Of a stretch of 64,000 nt of DNA, positions 8,991 through 17,912 are shown piece by piece. How positions within the stretch are numbered: the stretch's first letter is position 1; the number at the start of each line of letters is the position of its first letter. Where the stretch lies: NCBI RefSeq assembly GCF_001591505.1, contig NZ_BCVA01000009.1:62001-126000 (forward strand), read 5' to 3'. Position numbers and translations under genes: made by a program. Under the pieces are notes generated by a model. It saw nothing but the letters and a program-made list of their open reading frames with translations. It did not search any database and was not told the DNA's origin. Source of the DNA: Neobacillus niacini NBRC 15566 (GTDB lineage: Bacteria > Bacillota > Bacilli > Bacillales > Cytobacillaceae).

Positions 8991-9788
8991 ATGCTTAAAC
9001 GAATAACTTTATTTGCCGCTAACATAATGGAAAGCCGATTTCAGCATAATGAAACCATTGCTCACCGCTACCAAGTTATAAACCATCTAGGTGTGGGAAG
9101 TTACGGAAATAGTTACTTAGTATATGATCGATTGTCACAACAAAAGAAAGTGCTAAAAGCGTTACGAATCCATAAAAGAGTGACGCAGTCAGGAAGAAAC
9201 TCATTTGAAATCGAAAAAAAGCTGCTCCATTCAATTAATCATCCTGGATTTCCGAAGTATTTCGAAGATGGCCTACACAAAAATATTCCTTTTTATACGA
9301 TGGAATATATTGAAGGAAAGAATTTTGAACAATTAATCTTTCAAGAAGGTCATAAGTATTCTGAACTAGAGGCATTTAATATCGCCAATGATGTACTAGA
9401 GCTTATAAACTATTTACATGAACAGCGGCTTGTTCACCGGGATATTCGGATCCCCAATGTAATTGCAACTGGTTCTGAGATCGTGCTTATCGATTTAGGC
9501 CTTGCAAGGAAATATGATCAAGGTGTGGGTAAGCACAGAAAAATAAAAAGAAATTTGCGTAAAGAAATAAATCCTCAAAGTGATCTTTATGGTCTTGGTC
9601 ATTTTTTGCTGTTTTTACTTTATTCTAACTATTCCTTTCCTAAGAAAATGAAAGAAAGCAGTTGGGAAGAAGAATTGGAGATATCAAATCAAGCAAAGCA
9701 CATCATAAGCAGGCTCTTACAAATAGAAGAATTCTATGAGGACTGCCGGCAAGTAAAGGCAGATATAAAAAAAATAATTGGGAAATAA
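8991..9788 (+). CDS. Hanks-type serine/threonine protein kinase
   Basis: A 265-residue soluble kinase domain with no membrane segment or sensor. The glycine-rich loop is LGVGSYGN (33-40). The ATP lysine is K56 (VLKAL), the catalytic loop is H149-R150-D151 with N156, and the metal-binding motif is D168-L169-G170 in place of DFG. All catalytic residues are present, so it should be active. Neither ATG 8991 nor ATG 9027 has a ribosome site, so translation is probably coupled to the upstream peptide gene. Substrate unknown; Spo0M, encoded 13 bp downstream, is an obvious candidate. Confidence 0.85.
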   Translation: MLKRITLFAANIMESRFQHNETIAHRYQVINHLGVGSYGNSYLVYDRLSQQKKVLKALRIHKRVTQSGRNSFEIEKKLLHSINHPGFPKYFEDGLHKNIPFYTMEYIEGKNFEQLIFQEGHKYSELEAFNIANDVLELINYLHEQRLVHRDIRIPNVIATGSEIVLIDLGLARKYDQGVGKHRKIKRNLRKEINPQSDLYGLGHFLLFLLYSNYSFPKKMKESSWEEELEISNQAKHIISRLLQIEEFYEDCRQVKADIKKIIGK

Positions 9789-9801
9789 GGAGGAAATGAG
9801 A

Positions 9802-10572
9802 ATGTCTTTTTTTGACAAAGTATTTGCTAGTGTAGGAATTGGGTCTGCTACGGTTGACACAAAGCTTGAGAGGGATAGGTATATGCCTGGAGAGACCGTT
9901 AACGGTGTAGTAGAAATTAAAGGTGGAAAGGTAGACCAGCAAGTAGATGATATCTATTTATCATTAAATACTACCTATTTGAAAGAATCAGATGATAAAA
10001 AGTATAATGTGACAGCTACTATTGATCGTTTCCGAATTACCAGTCCTTTTACAATTGGAAAAAATGAGAGAAAGGAAATACCTTTTTCCTTCCAGCTTCC
10101 ACTTGATACGCCGCTGTCAATTGGAAGGTCAAAAATTTGGGTTACCACAGGTTTAGATATTAAAAATGCAGTGGATCCTGGTGATAAAGACTATATTCAA
10201 GTTGTGCCTAATCAATTAATGACCGCAATCTTTAATGCAGTTGATAGTCTTGGTTTCCGTTTGCGTGAGGCGGATTGTGAAGAGGCATCATACAAATTAC
10301 GGGGCCGTCTGCCTTTTGTGCAAGAATTTGAATATGTTCCGACCTCTGGACCTTTCCGTGGAAGATTAGATGAGCTTGAGGTAGTGCTGCGGCCAGCTGG
10401 AAATGGTGCACTTGAATTACTATTACAGGTTGATCGTCGTGCTCGAGGGTTGGGCGGATTATTTGCAGAAGCAGCTGGTTTGGATGAAACCAATGTAAGA
10501 TTAACGGTAACTTCTGCAGATATTCCTAATCTTCAACAGCAAATCCAAAGCGTTATTCAGAGATATTCCTAA
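9802..10572 (+). CDS. spo0M: sporulation-control protein Spo0M
   Basis: A 256-residue arrestin-like beta-sandwich protein of normal length, with the family's N-terminal signature (FFDKVFASVGIGSATVDT). The start is the ATG at 9802, eight bases after AAGGAGG; two earlier in-frame ATGs are too close to that site. Spo0M affects sporulation, cell shape and division in B. subtilis. Here it is the last gene of an operon with a Ser/Thr kinase under an apparent sigma-W promoter, which suggests an envelope-stress role and possible phosphorylation. Confidence 0.92.
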   Translation: MSFFDKVFASVGIGSATVDTKLERDRYMPGETVNGVVEIKGGKVDQQVDDIYLSLNTTYLKESDDKKYNVTATIDRFRITSPFTIGKNERKEIPFSFQLPLDTPLSIGRSKIWVTTGLDIKNAVDPGDKDYIQVVPNQLMTAIFNAVDSLGFRLREADCEEASYKLRGRLPFVQEFEYVPTSGPFRGRLDELEVVLRPAGNGALELLLQVDRRARGLGGLFAEAAGLDETNVRLTVTSADIPNLQQQIQSVIQRYS

Positions 10573-10671
10573 TCGTCGACAAAAAAAGACGAATTTCTAT
10601 GGAGGATTTTGCCATGTTCATCTCTAATTATTAAAGTAATGACAATTATTTTAATGATTGGAGGGGATAAG

Positions 10672-10980
10672 ATGATCAAGGCGATAACCAAAAGAGCTAT
10701 TATTCAATATGATGTGACAATCTTTCAAACTCCAAAGTACAGAGAATATAAAGGGTATAAACAAGTTTACCGTACCTTCATTCGTGCGGGTAACCATGAA
10801 AGTTGCTTACAGGAAACATTTAGTCTCTTTAATGTTACCGATCGAATACCGACAAATTATCAAGGAAGATTTCTTTCCACTGGAGATATCATATTAATTG
10901 ATGAGGGTCGTGGCGGACAGCATTATTACCAATTAAAGCCAGGCGGCTGGATGCCCGTAAATCGAATTCATATAAGATAA
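10672..10980 (+). CDS. yodL: YodL domain-containing protein
   Basis: A 102-residue soluble protein matching YodL, with the conserved core STGDIILIDEGRGGQHYYQLKPGGW. The start is the ATG at 10672 behind GGAGGGG; the longer frame back to 10609 lacks a ribosome site. It belongs to the conserved yod block near deoD. Function unknown. Confidence 0.82.
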   Translation: MIKAITKRAIIQYDVTIFQTPKYREYKGYKQVYRTFIRAGNHESCLQETFSLFNVTDRIPTNYQGRFLSTGDIILIDEGRGGQHYYQLKPGGWMPVNRIHIR

Positions 10981-11011
10981 CAAAACCTAAGGAGTAATTC
11001 CTTAGGTTTTG
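10981..11011. terminator. bidirectional terminator after yodL
   Basis: The perfect inverted repeat CAAAACCTAAGGA / TCCTTAGGTTTTG lies between convergent genes. Confidence 0.85.
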
Positions 11012-11019
11012 TTTGTGTT

Positions 11020-11154
11020 TTAACCTCTACTCTTTCTTCCCCCAGCAGCACTATTTTCTTTTGCGTGTGCTTCATGTTCTGCTATGATTGCCTCGGGTGG
11101 AATGTGATTATTTTTCTTTGCTCGATTTGTTTGTGCTCTATGTTTTTTTCCCAT
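11020..11154 (-). CDS. small basic hypothetical protein, 44 aa
   Basis: A Lys/Ala/His-rich peptide beginning MGKKHRAQTNRAKKNN and ending GGRKSRG. The start is the ATG at 11152-11154 behind a perfect AAAGGAGGT. The frame extends further upstream but crosses the ribosome site. Composition is reminiscent of minor spore proteins; I do not recognise the family with certainty. It is divergent from deoD. Confidence 0.65.
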   Translation of the reverse strand: MGKKHRAQTNRAKKNNHIPPEAIIAEHEAHAKENSAAGGRKSRG

Positions 11155-11310
11155 AATGTAAGATACCTCCTTTGGATAATCTAAAAATAGCTTCCCACAA
11201 ATAAAAAAAATCATGACCATTTCAATCAAAGGTTTTTCAATCGAAAATGGTTATGATATATTGACAAGTGTGAGGTAATCACTTCACTTAAATGAATGGA
11301 GGATATTAAC

Positions 11311-12015
11311 ATGAGTGTACATATTGGTGCGAAGGAAAATGAAATTGCAGAAACGGTATTATTGCCCGGAGACCCACTGAGGGCTAAATATATTGCGGAA
11401 ACCTTTTTAGAGGATGCGAAATGCTATAACGAAGTTAGAAATATGTTTGGTTTTACTGGTACGTATAAGGGAAAAAGAATTTCTGTACAAGGAACAGGAA
11501 TGGGAGTTCCGTCTATTTCCATTTATGTCAATGAATTAATGAATAGCTATAATGTTCAAAATTTAATTCGTGTCGGGACTTGTGGTGCCATCCAAAAGGA
11601 TGTAAAAGTTCGCGACGTTATTTTAGCCATGACAAGTTCAACTGATTCAAACATGAATCGCTTGACCTTTGGAGGGGTCGACTTTGCTCCATGTGCTAAC
11701 TTTGATTTGCTTAAAAAGGCCTATGATGCAGGAATGGAAAAAGGTTTAAATCTAAAAGTAGGGAACATTTTCACAGCAGACTCTTTTTATAATGACAATG
11801 CTGAACTTGAAAAATGGGCTAAATATCAGATTCTTGCTATTGAAATGGAAACTACAGCATTATATACGTTGGCGGCTAAATTTAACCGCAGAGCATTATC
11901 CGTTCTAACTGTAAGTGACCATATTTTAACCGGTGAAGAAACCACTGCTGAAGAGAGACAATTAACATTTAATGATATGATTGAAGTTGCTTTAGAAGCA
12001 GCAACAAAGGAATAG
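11311..12015 (+). CDS. deoD: purine nucleoside phosphorylase DeoD-type
   Basis: A 234-residue hexameric-type PNP that cleaves purine (deoxy)nucleosides with phosphate. Family motifs include [14 protein letters not shown], the VGTCGA stretch, and SVLTVSDH with the catalytic Asp. The start is the ATG at 11311 behind GGAGG; five extra codons upstream are not needed. A terminator follows. It is next to yodJ as in B. subtilis. Confidence 0.96.
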   Translation: MSVHIGAKENEIAETVLLPGDPLRAKYIAETFLEDAKCYNEVRNMFGFTGTYKGKRISVQGTGMGVPSISIYVNELMNSYNVQNLIRVGTCGAIQKDVKVRDVILAMTSSTDSNMNRLTFGGVDFAPCANFDLLKKAYDAGMEKGLNLKVGNIFTADSFYNDNAELEKWAKYQILAIEMETTALYTLAAKFNRRALSVLTVSDHILTGEETTAEERQLTFNDMIEVALEAATKE

Positions 12016-12023
12016 GAAAAATG

Positions 12024-12056
12024 ACCTCTTTCGCTACTTGAAAGGGGTTTTCTTAT
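12024..12056 (+). terminator. terminator after deoD
   Basis: ACCTCTTTC-N7-GAAAGGGGT followed by TTTCTTA. Confidence 0.75.
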
Positions 12057-12119
12057 TGACCTTTTTGGGAAAAATAGATATAGTGCAAAAAGGACAAAGA
12101 AAGATAGATAGGTGAAAAT

Positions 12120-12917
12120 ATGGGTTGGAAAATTTTATTAACGATAGGTATCTCAACTATACTAATTAGCGGCTGCAGTCAAATCAATTCCCTTCTAAAT
12201 AAGCTTCCTTTTACTGCAGATGAATCTGGAAAGAATCAGCAGTCAAATGATAATGCGCCTATAAATGATCCACTAAGTTTAGAATCGATATTTTTCAATG
12301 AAATAAAAGAGGTAGACGGCAAAAATGTAATTCAAAATTCTACCAATGTCTTGGCGCTGGTAAACAAAGAATTTTACCTGCCTGAAGATTATATACCACA
12401 AGATTTGGTGAGACCAAATGTGGAATTTTCATTTGGCAATGTGGAAATAGAAAAAAGTTTAATGAGAAAAGAAGCAGCAGCTGCTTTAGAGAAGATGTTT
12501 TCTAATGCAAAGAATAACGGAATTGAGCTTTATGCGATATCGGGATACCGTTCCTATAGCAGGCAACAATCGTTGTTTGAAGCTGAAGTAAATAGAGTTG
12601 GGATAGAAAAAGCTGCTGAGGCAGTAGCTAATCCAGGCGCGAGTGAGCACCAATCAGGGCTGGCGATGGATATATCCAGCAAATCCAATAAATTATACTT
12701 AAATGAAGCTTTCGCTAACACAACAGAAGGAAGATGGCTCAAGGAAAACGCTCATCGCTTTGGATTTATTTTAAGATATCCGAAAGAAAAAATGGACATA
12801 ACCAACTATATGTATGAACCCTGGCATTTTCGCTATGTAGGAATAAAGGCAGCAACAATTATGTACGAACATAATTGGACGTTAGAGGAGTATTTTAACG
12901 AAGTAAAGAAAATGTAA
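12120..12917 (+). CDS. yodJ: M15 family D-alanyl-D-alanine carboxypeptidase lipoprotein (YodJ/VanY-like)
   Basis: A 265-residue lipoprotein with lipobox LISGC (Cys at about residue 19) and a VanY-type zinc peptidase domain. Expected zinc ligands lie in SEHQSGLAMD and EPWHFRY, and the GYRSYSRQQ motif is present. It trims the terminal D-Ala from peptidoglycan stem peptides outside the membrane. GGTGA precedes the ATG. It sits between deoD and the S41 protease as in B. subtilis; no vancomycin-resistance genes are nearby, so a housekeeping role is likely. Confidence 0.88.
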   Translation: MGWKILLTIGISTILISGCSQINSLLNKLPFTADESGKNQQSNDNAPINDPLSLESIFFNEIKEVDGKNVIQNSTNVLALVNKEFYLPEDYIPQDLVRPNVEFSFGNVEIEKSLMRKEAAAALEKMFSNAKNNGIELYAISGYRSYSRQQSLFEAEVNRVGIEKAAEAVANPGASEHQSGLAMDISSKSNKLYLNEAFANTTEGRWLKENAHRFGFILRYPKEKMDITNYMYEPWHFRYVGIKAATIMYEHNWTLEEYFNEVKKM

Positions 12918-12927
12918 AGATACAGTA

Positions 12928-12961
12928 CGGCACGTCTAAGGCAGGATGTGCCGGTTTTTTA
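12928..12961 (+). terminator. terminator after yodJ
   Basis: CGGCAC and GTGCCG flank a 14-base loop, followed by GTTTTTT. Confidence 0.7.
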
Positions 12962-13063
12962 TAGGAGTAACATTTCTTTTTTATTTTTTAGTAAAAGATG
13001 TTATTCTAATCTTTAAGGGCTAGTTTTACATATTATTTTTTGACAATGAAAGTGGTGAGGGTT

Positions 13064-14542
13064 TTGGATGAACAAAATTTTGAACAAGAACATCTTGAAC
13101 AAGAACAAGTAACAGATAAAAAATCCGGATATATGCACATTAAGAAATTTCATTTTATATTGATTTTGTTTTTCCTTGTATTATTATCTACAGGAATTAC
13201 TACATTTGCTCTATCATTTGGAGAAGAAAAAGTTATAACTGTAGGTACCGAAAGATCAGAATTTGATAAACTTTACGAAGCCTACGATACATTAAAGAGC
13301 GGATATTTTCAGGAGCTTGACCAAAAGAAACTAATCAATGGGGCAATTGATGGTATGGTAAAGGCCTTAGATGATCCATATACAGACTATATGAGCGTGG
13401 AGGAAGCAGAAAACTTCCATAGCTCTATCAATTCATCTTTTCAAGGTATTGGTGCAGAAATCCAAGAGAAAGACGGACATATTACCATAGTTTCACCTAT
13501 CAAAGGATCACCTGCAGAAAAAGCAGGATTGAAACCGAATGATATCATTATGGCAGTAGATGGAAAAAGTCTGCAGGGAATGACCTCGACAGAAGCAGTA
13601 ACCATTATCCGTGGTAAAAAGGGCACTAAGGTTGAGTTGACTATCCAACGGCCAGGAACGGATGCCCCGGTAAAAGTTCCGATTATTCGTGATGATATTC
13701 CAATTGAAACAGTTTATGGGGAAATGGTTGGCGATGGTATTGCTAAGGTTCACGTAACCAGTTTCTCTACTAATACATCCAAAGACCTTGCTGCAAAGTT
13801 AAATGAACTTCAGAAGGAAGGCATGAAAGGGTTAGTCTTAGATTTACGCCAAAACCCGGGCGGATTACTAGATGAGGCCATTAGTATTTCAAGTATGTTT
13901 GTACCAAAAGGAAAATTGATATTAAAAGTAGAAGATCGTAATGGAAAAATAGAGGAGTACCCTTCACAAAACGATGGAAATCCTGACTTCCCATTAGTCG
14001 TATTAATTGACAAAGGCAGTGCCAGTGCGTCTGAAATTCTTGCTGGGGCTGTAAGTGAATCTGCTGGAGTAAAGCTTATTGGTGAAACTTCCTTTGGGAA
14101 AGGAACCGTTCAAACAGCCAAGGATTTCTCTGATAAATCAAATATTAAATTTACAACTGCTAAATGGCTGACGCCAAATGGTAATTGGATTCATAAAAAA
14201 GGTATTAAGCCTGACTTCGAAGTTCCGCTTCCGGATTACGCATCATTACCAATTATAAATCCGGATAAAGAGCTGAAGTTATCTAGTTCTTCCTCAGAAG
14301 TCGAAACAGCACAGAAGATGCTTAAAGCAATAGGGTTTGACCCAGGTCGCGTTGATGGTTTCTTTGATGAGAAGACGCAAGAAGCTGTAAGCAGTTTCCA
14401 AACCGCTAATAATTTACCTGTTAATGGAGTATTAAAAGGGGATTCCACTATTAAATTAATGGAAAAACTGAGAGAAATGATTGAAACAAATGATACTCAG
14501 CTTCAAAAGGCAATTGAAGTTCTAAAAGAGGAAATGAAATAA
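13064..14542 (+). CDS. ctpA: S41 family C-terminal processing peptidase with PDZ and peptidoglycan-binding domains
   Basis: About 492 residues: a short acidic cytoplasmic head, one membrane anchor (FHFILILFFLVLLSTGITTFAL), a PDZ domain (about 95-185), an S41 serine-lysine protease core, and a C-terminal peptidoglycan-binding domain (about 415-480). The catalytic Ser is in GSASASE and the Lys in SFGKGT. The start is uncertain. I give the TTG at 13064, but its ribosome site is very close; ATG 13046 and the TTG at 13040 are alternatives. Location beside yodJ favours CtpA over CtpB. Confidence 0.88.
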   Translation: MDEQNFEQEHLEQEQVTDKKSGYMHIKKFHFILILFFLVLLSTGITTFALSFGEEKVITVGTERSEFDKLYEAYDTLKSGYFQELDQKKLINGAIDGMVKALDDPYTDYMSVEEAENFHSSINSSFQGIGAEIQEKDGHITIVSPIKGSPAEKAGLKPNDIIMAVDGKSLQGMTSTEAVTIIRGKKGTKVELTIQRPGTDAPVKVPIIRDDIPIETVYGEMVGDGIAKVHVTSFSTNTSKDLAAKLNELQKEGMKGLVLDLRQNPGGLLDEAISISSMFVPKGKLILKVEDRNGKIEEYPSQNDGNPDFPLVVLIDKGSASASEILAGAVSESAGVKLIGETSFGKGTVQTAKDFSDKSNIKFTTAKWLTPNGNWIHKKGIKPDFEVPLPDYASLPIINPDKELKLSSSSSEVETAQKMLKAIGFDPGRVDGFFDEKTQEAVSSFQTANNLPVNGVLKGDSTIKLMEKLREMIETNDTQLQKAIEVLKEEMK

Positions 14543-14547
14543 GGAAG

Positions 14548-14579
14548 AGGTCTGGACCATATGGTTCAGGCCTTTTTTG
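14548..14579 (+). terminator. terminator after the S41 protease
   Basis: AGGtCTGgACCATATGGTtCAGgCCT, a near-palindromic hairpin, followed by six T. Confidence 0.8.
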
Positions 14580-14589
14580 TTGAGAAAAT

Positions 14590-15300
14590 TTAGTTTTCAG
14601 GAAGAACATCTAATAATTGACGGATTCTTTCCTTTTTACGTTCGATTAATTCTGCAATAAATTGCCTATACTCATTATCTTTTTGTGAAGAAATCTCTTC
14701 GTATAATTCCTTTAACTGGTCAAGATGTTCTTTGAGGGTATATTCATTCACTCCAGAACCTCCTGACTGCACCTTGCGAAGGATGATTTCCACGAGTTTG
14801 TCATTGGTTGCCTCGAGTGATTTTGTTCCTTGTCGGACATATATGGCGCCGTAACGAAGCTCATTTCGTTGAACAACAGAAGTATAGGGAACGTATTTTG
14901 GATCATATTCAATTATGAGTACCTGAAACCGTTTATTACTCAAATCTGGTTGGTCCTTACTATAATGAAAATCTTCTGTCCGATATTTTAAGTATTTGGG
15001 TAGTAAGTTAGAAAGTTTATTGTCAATATCTGCTTTGTCTAAAAAATCATCTTCATTAAGCCCAGTTAAAGAAATAGCCCCCTCATCATTTTGACTGACA
15101 CCAACTATAATGCAGCCGCCCCCCGAATTTGCAATTGCCAGTGTATGTTTTGCCATCTTAGAAAATTCTGTCCATTTTGTTTTAAAATCTAGAAAATCTG
15201 TCTCCCCTGTATTGTAGAGGAGAAGGTCCTTTAACGTTTCATGTGAAGGGTTTCTAACGAAATGCAGGAGACTTTTTGGATAGACATACTCATAGATCAT
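14590..15300 (-). CDS. AlbA_2/Schlafen-type putative DNA-binding protein
   Basis: About 236 residues. The region TDFLDFKTKW...AIANSGGGCIIVGV is the signature of the AlbA_2 (Schlafen-like) domain, which is often found in regulators and defence-related proteins. A charged helical C-terminus follows (about 180-236). The start is taken at the ATG at 15298-15300 behind GAAAGGA; the open frame continues 16 codons upstream. No toxin, nuclease or helicase partner lies nearby, so a regulatory role is a guess. Confidence 0.75.
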   Translation of the reverse strand: MIYEYVYPKSLLHFVRNPSHETLKDLLLYNTGETDFLDFKTKWTEFSKMAKHTLAIANSGGGCIIVGVSQNDEGAISLTGLNEDDFLDKADIDNKLSNLLPKYLKYRTEDFHYSKDQPDLSNKRFQVLIIEYDPKYVPYTSVVQRNELRYGAIYVRQGTKSLEATNDKLVEIILRKVQSGGSGVNEYTLKEHLDQLKELYEEISSQKDNEYRQFIAELIERKKERIRQLLDVLPEN

Positions 15301-15417
15301 GAGAGATAGTCCTTTCTGAATATTCTTTTTACTATTATTATAATCCACTTCTATCTAGTTGTTAGCCCAATTTCATATATAATAAAAGGAATATTAAATG
15401 AAAAAGAGGTTAGCATT

Positions 15418-16362
15418 ATGAACAATACAGAAGTTTATATATTATCAGGCTTTTTAGGAAGCGGAAAAACGACTCTTTTAAAGCGATTACTCGAGAATGA
15501 GCGACTCGTTGGCAGAAAAACGGCTGTAATGATGAATGAGCTAGGAAAGGTCTCAATTGATTCGGAAGTTGCTCGTGAAGAGGATGTGGCGCTGAAAGAA
15601 CTATTAGGGGGCTGTATCTGCTGTTCCATTCAGGACAAGCTTGAAGCGCAGCTGCAGGGATTATTAGTAAATGAAAAGCCAGAAGTCATTTATATCGAAA
15701 CTACTGGTGCAGCACACCCTGTTGAAGTTCTAGACGCCATTCTTTCACCATTATTTGCAGAGCAATTTACAATTAAAGGAATTGTTACGACTGTAGACGG
15801 ATTAAGATGGAGGGATAGAAAAGCATTAAGTCCACAGCTCCAACAGTTACTTATCGAGCAGGTCAGACACGCAGATTTTATCCTCATAAATAAAATGGAT
15901 GAACTGTCAGAATCTGAGCAGGCAAAAATTATTTTTGAAATTCAAGGGATCAATTCAGCCGCACGTTGTTTATTAACCAATTTTTCGCAGGTTTCAATGG
16001 ATGAATTGAGAAAACTGACTATTTCTTTTGATAACAAAACGGATGCAGCATTTACTATAAAAGCCCTCAATTTAACTACGTTTGTTTATCAATTTAAAGG
16101 TCCGATTAGTCATAATGGTTTCGAACAATTTTTGAAGGATTTACCAGCTGAAATTTATCGGATCAAAGGCTATATGAAATTTGATCCATTATCAAAACCA
16201 TATCTTTTCCAATACTCATATGGCATGCCTTTTTACATGAAAGAAGAAATGAACTTACGCTTAAATTTAGTTTTTATCGGTGAAAATATCGAATGGTCAA
16301 AGATAGAAGAAAAGCTTAAAAAACTTGAAAAGGAATTCAAAAACCAAAAAGAAAATGAATGA
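15418..16362 (+). CDS. CobW/COG0523 family GTP-binding metallochaperone
   Basis: 314 residues. It has a P-loop GTPase domain with GFLGSGKTTL (11-20), the metal-binding motif C66-I-C68-C69 in GGCICC, NKMD for guanine recognition, and a C-terminal CobW_C domain (about 215-305). Such proteins hand zinc or another metal to client enzymes under limitation. No Zur-like operator is evident upstream and there is no cobalamin gene nearby, so the metal and client are undetermined. Confidence 0.88.
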   Translation: MNNTEVYILSGFLGSGKTTLLKRLLENERLVGRKTAVMMNELGKVSIDSEVAREEDVALKELLGGCICCSIQDKLEAQLQGLLVNEKPEVIYIETTGAAHPVEVLDAILSPLFAEQFTIKGIVTTVDGLRWRDRKALSPQLQQLLIEQVRHADFILINKMDELSESEQAKIIFEIQGINSAARCLLTNFSQVSMDELRKLTISFDNKTDAAFTIKALNLTTFVYQFKGPISHNGFEQFLKDLPAEIYRIKGYMKFDPLSKPYLFQYSYGMPFYMKEEMNLRLNLVFIGENIEWSKIEEKLKKLEKEFKNQKENE

Positions 16363-16421
16363 ACATTTCTTCTTCAGGTAACTCTTTTAATGTAGTTATT
16401 TTACATGTAAAGGGGGATTAG

Positions 16422-17246
16422 ATGAAAAAGAAAACAGTTATCATGATCGTTATTCTTTTCCTCCTAAATGGTCAAGCGATTCATGCATCCACTAATATTA
16501 GTTATAAAATTGAAATGCTGCCATGGGAAGAAGTCAATAAGGTTTTGCCAAAGTATTCAAAGTTTACCGTTCTAGATATGGAGACTGGGAAAAAGTTTAA
16601 TGTCCAAAGACGTGCTGGAAGTCATCATGCTGATGTACAGCCTTTGACCCCGAAGGATACGAAAATAATGAAAAAAATTTATGGAGGGAAATGGAGCTGG
16701 AAGCGGAGGGCAATTATCGTGATCAGTAAAGACCAATGGATTGCTGGATCTATGCATGGGATGCCGCATGGCGCAGGAGCTCTAAAAAATAATTTTCCGG
16801 GGCATTTTTGTATCCACTTCTACGGAAGTACTACCCATCGAACAAATGCGATGGACCTTTCACATATGTTGATGATTTTTAAGGCTTCTGGTAAGTTAGA
16901 GGAGTATTTGAGTATGGCATCACCATATGAGACGGTTGAAGCATATATTGCCGGTTTAAAACAGCAGGATTTGTTTATTTCTAAGTTAATCAGCGTTCAA
17001 AAATTTAATTGGAAGCCTGTATTAGGAAAAATTGAAAATGTTCGAATCACAAGGATGCCGATATTACCTGCCGAAGATTTAAAACAGGAAATAAGTATGG
17101 ATGTACCAGTGGAGATTGACTGGTTTATAAAAAATAAAGGACGTCAGCACTATCGAGGAGAAATTCATTTAATACGTTTTTCAACGATGGAAGGCTGGAA
17201 AATAGATTCTGACTCGTTTTTAAAAGAAAATCATTTGAAGAATTGA
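16422..17246 (+). CDS. exported hypothetical protein with His/Cys cluster
   Basis: 274 residues with a signal peptide (about 1-22, cleavage near IHAS). Two His/Cys-rich segments stand out: GSHHAD (67-71) and the stretch containing H112, H116, H128, C130, H132 and H139 (MHGMPHG then GHFCIHF). The second segment recalls the HG...C of YkuD-type L,D-transpeptidases, but the usual spacing is absent. The start follows AAGGGGG. It is probably an extracytoplasmic enzyme acting on the cell wall; this is inference and I do not know the family name. Confidence 0.65.
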   Translation: MKKKTVIMIVILFLLNGQAIHASTNISYKIEMLPWEEVNKVLPKYSKFTVLDMETGKKFNVQRRAGSHHADVQPLTPKDTKIMKKIYGGKWSWKRRAIIVISKDQWIAGSMHGMPHGAGALKNNFPGHFCIHFYGSTTHRTNAMDLSHMLMIFKASGKLEEYLSMASPYETVEAYIAGLKQQDLFISKLISVQKFNWKPVLGKIENVRITRMPILPAEDLKQEISMDVPVEIDWFIKNKGRQHYRGEIHLIRFSTMEGWKIDSDSFLKENHLKN

Positions 17247-17274
17247 AAAAACACCTTTGTAAAGGTGTTTTTTC
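17246..17274. terminator. bidirectional terminator
   Basis: AAAAAACACCTTT and AAAGGTGTTTTTT form a strong hairpin between convergent genes. Confidence 0.85.
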
Positions 17275-17281
17275 ATACATG

Positions 17282-17524
17282 TTAAGCCTGCTGGCCAAAT
17301 TTAATGAACGTCCTTTCGTCCTCAATTAAGCCGCAGGAGGCACATTGAATTCGATAGTCTGGTCCGTTGTAAGGCAGATGGTAGGGTTCTAAATCATTTT
17401 CGCTGTATTCTCTTAGGACCTCACCCGATTGAGGGTCTAGTTTTACAGATTGAGAAACTTGTTGGATAATATTAAAACGGCTTCGATTGGTTTTACAATT
17501 GGGACATTTATAAGGTGTTGACAT
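17282..17524 (-). CDS. zinc-ribbon hypothetical protein, 80 aa
   Basis: A small protein with CPNC at residues 8-11 and CASC at about 62-65, probably one zinc ribbon split by a central region with an LDPQSGEVL motif. The ATG follows AAAGGAG. Function unknown; such proteins may bind nucleic acid or act as adaptors. Confidence 0.7.
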   Translation of the reverse strand: MSTPYKCPNCKTNRSRFNIIQQVSQSVKLDPQSGEVLREYSENDLEPYHLPYNGPDYRIQCASCGLIEDERTFIKFGQQA

Positions 17525-17625
17525 TGCTTATCTCCTTTCACAAGATTATTGTTATTTATTTTTTGCAATAATATTGGAAAGTATGTAACAATGCAATTGG
17601 GGATATGTGGAGGTGGCTAATTTTG

Positions 17626-17910
17626 ATGATTGCAGATTTCAATTTTGATGAATTATTAGCTGAATATCGAAAGATTTGGAATAATCGTTTGCTTACTGCG
17701 AGTGATAGAAGCAGTGAAGACACACTTAAGGAAGCAGTCTCTAGAGAACTGCTGGATGAAAATTCTCATCCCAGAATTCGTAAAAATAAATTTGAAAAAT
17801 ATTATTCTGCTATTAAAAGAATCACTCAGTCAACCATCTCAAATGAAGCAAAGGTAGCACTTATACTATTCCATAATGGTGTTATGGAGCAATTACTAAA
17901 GGAGGGATAA
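17626..17910 (+). CDS. hypothetical protein, 94 aa
   Basis: A soluble helical protein beginning MIADFNFDELLAEYRK. The ATG at 17626 is nine bases after GGAGGTGG; the longer frame from 17605 overlaps that site. It ends 2 bp before the next gene, so the two form an operon with a predicted copper- or wall-related lipoprotein. No family recognised. Confidence 0.65.
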   Translation: MIADFNFDELLAEYRKIWNNRLLTASDRSSEDTLKEAVSRELLDENSHPRIRKNKFEKYYSAIKRITQSTISNEAKVALILFHNGVMEQLLKEG

Positions 17911-17912
17911 AG

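Noticed and set aside
13068-13112. A 14-codon ORF (MNKILNKNILNKNK) overlapping the S41 protease start in another frame
   Set aside because: It is well spaced from GGTGAGGG but repetitive and within the coding frame of the protease; nothing else supports a leader peptide.
4017-14542. Prophage remnant, because yok/yod names recall the SP-beta edge in B. subtilis
   Set aside because: No phage genes, attachment repeats or composition change are visible; the block is ordinary chromosome.
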